Shown here piece after piece: positions 5,606-8,814 of a stretch of 8,814 nucleotides of DNA. The position numbers were made by a program, and so were the translations under genes. Under the pieces are notes generated by a model. That model searched no databases and was not told where the DNA came from. It saw only the letters and a list, made by a program, of their open reading frames with translations. Source of the stretch: an uncultured Sphingomonas sp. GTDB lineage: Bacteria > Pseudomonadota > Alphaproteobacteria > Sphingomonadales > Sphingomonadaceae. Every line of letters starts with the position of its first letter. Positions within the stretch are counted from its first letter, which is position 1. The stretch covers positions 1 to 8,814 of the forward strand of contig CAMPJH010000062.1 of NCBI GenBank assembly GCA_946886845.1. The letters are read 5' to 3'.

Positions 5606-6988
5606 ATGGCCCGGCACTCCCCGACCTGGACTCTCGTCATGTCCATTGCCGCTTCGTCGCTGTCGTTCATCGACGGCTCGATCCTCAACGTCGCTTTGCC
5701 CGCGATCCGCGCCGGCACCGGCGCCAGCGCCGCCGAGGTCCAGTGGGTGGTCAACATCTACACCCTGCCGCTCGCCGCTTTGATCCTGCTCGGCGGAGCA
5801 CTCGGCGACCATCAAGGGCGGCGGCGCTGGCTGGTGATTGGCACCGGGCTGTTCGGCGTCGGATCGCTCGCCTGCGCGCTGAGCGGGTCGCTCGTACCTT
5901 TGCTGGTCGGACGCGCCCTTCAGGGGCTCGGCGCCGGGCTCCTCCTGCCCAACAGCCTCGCTTTGCTCAACGGCGTCTACAAGGGCGAGGCGCGCGGCAG
6001 CGCGATCGGCACCTGGGCGGCGGCAGGGGCGATCGCCGCCGCCATCGCCCCTTTGCTCGGCGGCTGGCTGGTCGACAATGTCGGCTGGCAGAGCATCTTC
6101 TACATCAACTTGCCGTTCGTGGCCGCTGCCATCCTCATCGCTTTGACCCGCGTCGAGGAAGTCACGGAGCCCGAAAAGGCCCGCCTCGACCTGGTCGGCG
6201 CGGCGCTGGTCACCCTCGGCCTTGGCGCCGCAACCTACGGCCTGACACTGTGGTCCCAGGAGTTCGTCCTGACCCTTCCGGCGGCCGGTGCGATCGCCGC
6301 GGGCGTCGTACTGCTCGTCGCTTTCCTGCTCTACGAGCGCCGCCTCGGCGGTAAGGCGATGATCCCGCTGACCCTGTTCGCCGACAACCGCTGCTTTTCG
6401 GCGCTCAACGCGATGACCTTCCTGCTCTACGGCGCGTTCGGCGGCGCTTTGCTCCTGATCCCCTACGTGCTGATCGAAGCCGGTGGCTATTCGCCGATTG
6501 AGGCCGGGCTGTCGCTGCTGCCGCTGTCGATCATGCTCGGCGCCGGCTCGTCTTTCATGGGCAAGCTCGCCGTCCGTCTCGGCCCGCGCCTGCCGCTGAC
6601 CATCGGGCCGATCGTCGTCGGTCTCGGCATGCTCCTCGCCACCCGAATCGCGGCCGACCAGAGCTACTGGACCCACGCCTTCCCCGGCATCCTCGTCATG
6701 TCGATCGGCATGACGCTGGCGGTCGCGCCGCTGACCAGCACCGTGCTCGCCTCGGTCGACAAGCACCAGACCGGCCTCGCGTCCGGCTTCAACAGCGCCG
6801 TTGCCCGCATCGGCGGGCTGATCGCGGTCGCTTTGCTTGGTGCGGTGCTTGCCGGCAGCGGCAAGGCGATGCTGGAGCCATTCACCACCGCGCTCATCAT
6901 CATGGGGATCGTCGCTGCGCTTGGTGGCCCGATCGCCTGGTTCGGCCTTTCGGGACGATGGCAGCGCTCGAAGCCCGCCGCCGCCTGA
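5606..6988 (+). CDS. DHA2-family MFS exporter (14 transmembrane helices)
   Basis: This 460-residue carrier has about 14 hydrophobic helices from residue 9 to 447, the layout of the drug:H+ antiporter-2 branch of MFS. Helix 1 carries the family's acidic motif FIDGSILNVALP, with Asp23 as the likely proton-coupling residue. Motif A in loop 2-3 is GALGDHQGRRR (64-74). Helix 4 has LVGRALQGLGAG with the conserved Arg103, and helix 5 ends in APLLGGWLVD, the antiporter motif C region. Known relatives expel dyes, antiseptics, antibiotics or metabolites by proton exchange; the substrate here cannot be named. The ORF is open further upstream, but ATG 5606 gives a normal N-terminus. Its Shine-Dalgarno is poor, so coupling to the 83-aa gene 11 nt upstream is likely. 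Codon choice is locally odd: 6 of 13 Ala-Leu pairs are written GCT-TTG. The stop is 3 nt from the convergent phaZ stop. Confidence 0.92.
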   Translation: MARHSPTWTLVMSIAASSLSFIDGSILNVALPAIRAGTGASAAEVQWVVNIYTLPLAALILLGGALGDHQGRRRWLVIGTGLFGVGSLACALSGSLVPLLVGRALQGLGAGLLLPNSLALLNGVYKGEARGSAIGTWAAAGAIAAAIAPLLGGWLVDNVGWQSIFYINLPFVAAAILIALTRVEEVTEPEKARLDLVGAALVTLGLGAATYGLTLWSQEFVLTLPAAGAIAAGVVLLVAFLLYERRLGGKAMIPLTLFADNRCFSALNAMTFLLYGAFGGALLLIPYVLIEAGGYSPIEAGLSLLPLSIMLGAGSSFMGKLAVRLGPRLPLTIGPIVVGLGMLLATRIAADQSYWTHAFPGILVMSIGMTLAVAPLTSTVLASVDKHQTGLASGFNSAVARIGGLIAVALLGAVLAGSGKAMLEPFTTALIIMGIVAALGGPIAWFGLSGRWQRSKPAAA

Positions 6989-6991
6989 GCC

Positions 6992-8221
6992 TCAATCGTG
7001 TTTGGCGATCCAGTCGTCGACCACCGGCGCGATCCTCTCGCGCCACTTGCGGCCGTTGAAGATGCCGTAATGGCCGACGTCCTCGGCCATGAAATACTTG
7101 CGCTTCGACGCCGCCAGCTTCGGCGCCAGGTCGAGCGCGGCGCGGGTCTGGCCGAGCCCGGAAATATCGTCGCGCTCGCCTTCGATCGCCAGCAGCGCAG
7201 TGTCGGCGATCGCCTTCGGGTCGACCTTGCGGCCGCGGTGCATCAGCCTGCCTTTCGGCAGCAAATGGCGCTGGAAGACGACGTCGACGGTCTGCAGATA
7301 GAATTCGGCGGTCATGTCGCAGACCGAGCGATATTCGTCGTAGAATGCGCGGCTCGCCTCGGCGCTTTCGTCGTCGCCGACGACCAGATGCTTGAACATC
7401 TCCCAATGGCTGGTGAGATGGTCGCCAAGGTTCATCGCCATGAACCCGGCCAACTGCAGGAAGCCGGGATACACTTTGCGCCCCGACGCCGGGTAGATCG
7501 CCGGAACGGTGGCGACGACATTGTTCTTGAACCAGCTCAGCGGCCGTTGGGTGGCGAGCGTGTTGATCGCCGTCGGCGCCTTGCGGGTGTCGACCGGGCC
7601 GCCCATCATCGTCAGCGTCTTCGGCCGGTACCGATGCTTGTCTGCGTTCATCAGCGCCGTCGCCGCGAAGGCGGGAACCGAAGGCTGGCAAACCGCGAGC
7701 ATGTGCGGCCGTTCGCCGGTCCGCTCGCCGATCACTTCCAGGAACTCGATCAGGTAATCGATATAATCGTCGAGATCGAAGGAGCCGTCGCTCGCCGGCA
7801 CCAGCTTCGCGTCGCGCCAGTCGGTGATGTAGACGTCATGGCCCGGAAGCATCCGCTCGACCGTGCCGCGCAGAAGCGTCGCATAATGGCCCGACATCGG
7901 CGCGACGATCAGCAACCGCGGCCCACTCTCGACGCCGGCGCGAACGAAGCGCTTGAGCTGCCCGAACGGCTTGCGCAGCACGACTTCCTCGCGGACGGCG
8001 ACCTCCTCCCCGTCGACCATCGTCGATTTGAGTCCGAACTCCGGTTTCCCGCGCGGCGCCGAAGCATGGGAGAAAACCTCGAGGCTGGCCGCGATCAGCG
8101 GGCTGGCGGAGGCATAGGACCACGGATTTGCGGGATTGCTGAGCCATCCGGCCCCCATCCCCGCCAGCTTGCTGGCTCCGGCGAGGAAGGAGCGCTGCAC
8201 TTCATAAGCGTCGTAAAGCAT
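6992..8221 (-). CDS. phaZ: Intracellular polyhydroxyalkanoate depolymerase (PhaZ1 type)
   Basis: The 409-residue protein matches the intracellular PHB depolymerases typified by Cupriavidus necator PhaZ1 (about 420 residues). It hydrolyses native amorphous PHA granules to release 3-hydroxyacids. It has an alpha/beta-hydrolase fold with a Cys nucleophile instead of Ser. Cys178 sits in the AVCQPSVPA elbow, the acid is probably Asp351 (or Asp352) in EGERDDISG, and His384 lies in DVGHYGIFNGRKW. The APMSGHYATLLRGT (107-120) oxyanion region and YITDWRDAK (131-139) are also characteristic. The N-terminus (MLYDAYEVQRSFLAG) has no signal peptide, as expected for a granule-associated cytoplasmic enzyme. 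ATG 8221 is used; the Shine-Dalgarno is weak (GGCAACGG directly upstream). It is transcribed away from the membrane protein at 8395, across a repeat-rich 173-bp spacer, and towards the DHA2 exporter. Presence of phaZ implies that this organism stores PHA, although no PHA synthase is in the window. Confidence 0.93.
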   Translation of the reverse strand: MLYDAYEVQRSFLAGASKLAGMGAGWLSNPANPWSYASASPLIAASLEVFSHASAPRGKPEFGLKSTMVDGEEVAVREEVVLRKPFGQLKRFVRAGVESGPRLLIVAPMSGHYATLLRGTVERMLPGHDVYITDWRDAKLVPASDGSFDLDDYIDYLIEFLEVIGERTGERPHMLAVCQPSVPAFAATALMNADKHRYRPKTLTMMGGPVDTRKAPTAINTLATQRPLSWFKNNVVATVPAIYPASGRKVYPGFLQLAGFMAMNLGDHLTSHWEMFKHLVVGDDESAEASRAFYDEYRSVCDMTAEFYLQTVDVVFQRHLLPKGRLMHRGRKVDPKAIADTALLAIEGERDDISGLGQTRAALDLAPKLAASKRKYFMAEDVGHYGIFNGRKWRERIAPVVDDWIAKHD

Positions 8222-8394
8222 CCGTTGCCGATGTGGCGGTTAATTCGCACCTGCGCAAGCTGATGCTGCAGCGCAACGAACCGCACCTGTGGACAACTGC
8301 CCATATTCGCTTTCGGCCCGTTGCCGACATTAGTAAATTCTAGACATTTACCGCTTCATGAACCGCTCCCGTGGAGAGGCTTCAAACTCAATCG
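8222..8394. promoter_or_regulatory. Divergent intergenic region between phaZ and a membrane protein gene
   Basis: The 173-bp spacer must hold the phaZ promoter and probably that of the divergent gene. Visible elements are a 10-bp direct repeat CCGTTGCCGA at 8222-8231 and 8318-8327, an 8-bp direct repeat CGCACCTG at 8246-8253 and 8282-8289, TGC/GCA-rich blocks TGCGCA (8252-8257) and TGCTGCAGCGCA (8264-8275), and an AT-rich palindrome at 8333-8351. A weak plus-strand promoter could be TTGCCG (8321-8326) with ACATTT (8344-8349), spacing 17 nt. No convincing minus-strand -35/-10 pair was found. I see no small ORF or RNA gene here. Confidence 0.5.
8333..8351. repeat. 19-bp AT-rich palindrome, candidate operator
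   Basis: GTAAAT (8333-8338) and its exact reverse complement ATTTAC (8346-8351) flank a 7-nt centre that contains TCTAGA. The symmetry, length and AT-richness in an otherwise GC-rich window are those of a dimeric regulator's operator. It overlaps the weak plus-strand promoter and lies 43 nt before ATG 8395. Confidence 0.4.
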
Positions 8395-8814
8395 ATGCCG
8401 TGGCGGTTGTACGCGGCGATCGTCGTGCTGCTATTACTGGTTATGGTCCAACGAGGACCCCTCATGCCGGGCGCCGGCCTCAACTGGGAAGGGGCGCAAG
8501 CCGCCTATTGGTCGCTCGCCCCCATCGGCCTCGTTGGCTATGCTTACGGATTCCGCATTCTCTCGCAGACCTTCTGGCGAGTCTATGCGCTGATTTTCAC
8601 CGCCGACATCACAATCAGAGCCATGGCGAAGGTCGGCTGGGTGCCGCTCGCGCGGTTGCTTGGCTTCCCGGAGGAGAGCCGCCACGGCACATTCACCATT
8701 ATACTCGGTCTTGGCCTCATCGCCGCCACATGCCTTGCTTTGCTGCGCTATGGCGGCTGGCTCAAAGCGCCAGCGCGAGTCTCGTCGACAGTCCGCAGTT
8801 CGCCGATTGTAGAG
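8395..8814 (+). CDS. Membrane protein of unknown function (runs off right edge)
   Basis: From ATG 8395, 140 codons stay open to the last base of the window, so the gene is partial at its 3' end. The N-terminus is a transmembrane helix (about 4-18) after a short Pro-Trp-Arg start, followed by a likely loop (19-37). Further hydrophobic segments lie at about 38-53, 62-75 and 100-118, and there is an amphipathic stretch at about 78-95 with GWVPLARLLGF. The region after 120 is polar. I do not recognise a family. An in-frame GTG at 8371 is an alternative start, and a TGA at 8359-8361 closes the frame upstream of it. A GGAGAGG at 8373-8379 is too far (15 nt) from ATG 8395 to be a normal Shine-Dalgarno. 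More A/T-ending codons occur here than in the operon genes (for example CTA TTA near the start, ATT ATA near codon 102). Coding status is likely from the sustained open frame and membrane pattern, but the exact start is uncertain. Confidence 0.65.
   Translation, partial: MPWRLYAAIVVLLLLVMVQRGPLMPGAGLNWEGAQAAYWSLAPIGLVGYAYGFRILSQTFWRVYALIFTADITIRAMAKVGWVPLARLLGFPEESRHGTFTIILGLGLIAATCLALLRYGGWLKAPARVSSTVRSSPIVE

Noticed and set aside
5591..6766. 391-codon minus-strand frame over the DHA2 exporter
   Set aside because: Charged, Gln/Glu/Arg-rich antisense product without domain signs, opposite a well-supported 14-helix carrier.
6998..8263. 421-codon plus-strand frame covering all of phaZ
   Set aside because: The phaZ strand carries the complete Cys-Asp-His triad and family motifs, while this frame gives Arg/Asp-rich sequence without homology signs.
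8288..8296. DnaA-box-like TGTGGACAA
   Set aside because: Only one copy with one mismatch, no cluster, and no replication genes nearby. An origin is not supported.

Overview
The window is GC-rich with strongly G/C-biased third codon positions. Its gene content (bacterial-type topoisomerase IB, MaoC-like hydratase, thiolase, intracellular polyhydroxyalkanoate depolymerase with a Cys nucleophile, two MFS carriers) fits an alphaproteobacterium, most likely a sphingomonad. That placement is an inference from protein style and codon use, not from a marker gene. I see no rRNA, tRNA, CRISPR array, insertion sequence or prophage gene. It looks like ordinary chromosomal sequence.

Layout. (1) At the left edge, the N-terminus of a DJ-1/PfpI-like protein runs leftwards out of the window (1-174, minus). 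It is divergent, across 59 bp, from a complete DNA topoisomerase IB (234-1256, plus). (2) A very compact plus-strand run follows: an MscS-type mechanosensitive channel (1278-2393), a MaoC-like hydratase (2399-2854), a thiolase (2865-4043) and a 12-helix MFS carrier (4044-5291). Intergenic gaps are 5, 10 and 0 nt, so an operon is likely. The thiolase and the carrier share a reading frame and are separated only by one TAG codon. (3) After 51 nt comes a second pair: an 83-residue protein of unknown function (5343-5594) and a 14-helix DHA2-type MFS exporter (5606-6988). (4) A complete phaZ-like intracellular PHA depolymerase lies on the minus strand (6992-8221), converging on the exporter with only 3 nt between the stop codons. 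(5) A 173-bp intergenic region (8222-8394) with several short repeats and a palindrome separates phaZ from a divergent membrane protein of unknown function, which runs off the right edge (8395-8814, plus).

How the genes may work together. The hydratase and thiolase act on acyl-CoA intermediates, and phaZ mobilises stored polyhydroxyalkanoate, so the middle of the window has a loose acyl-CoA/PHA theme. The channel upstream and the carrier downstream would place membrane tension relief and solute transport in the same transcript. That coupling is inferred from gene order only. No obviously novel multi-gene system is visible. The items most worth checking are the single-stop junction between thiolase and carrier, the repeat-rich phaZ upstream region, and the unknown small protein paired with the exporter. 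No stretch above 300 bp lacks a gene.
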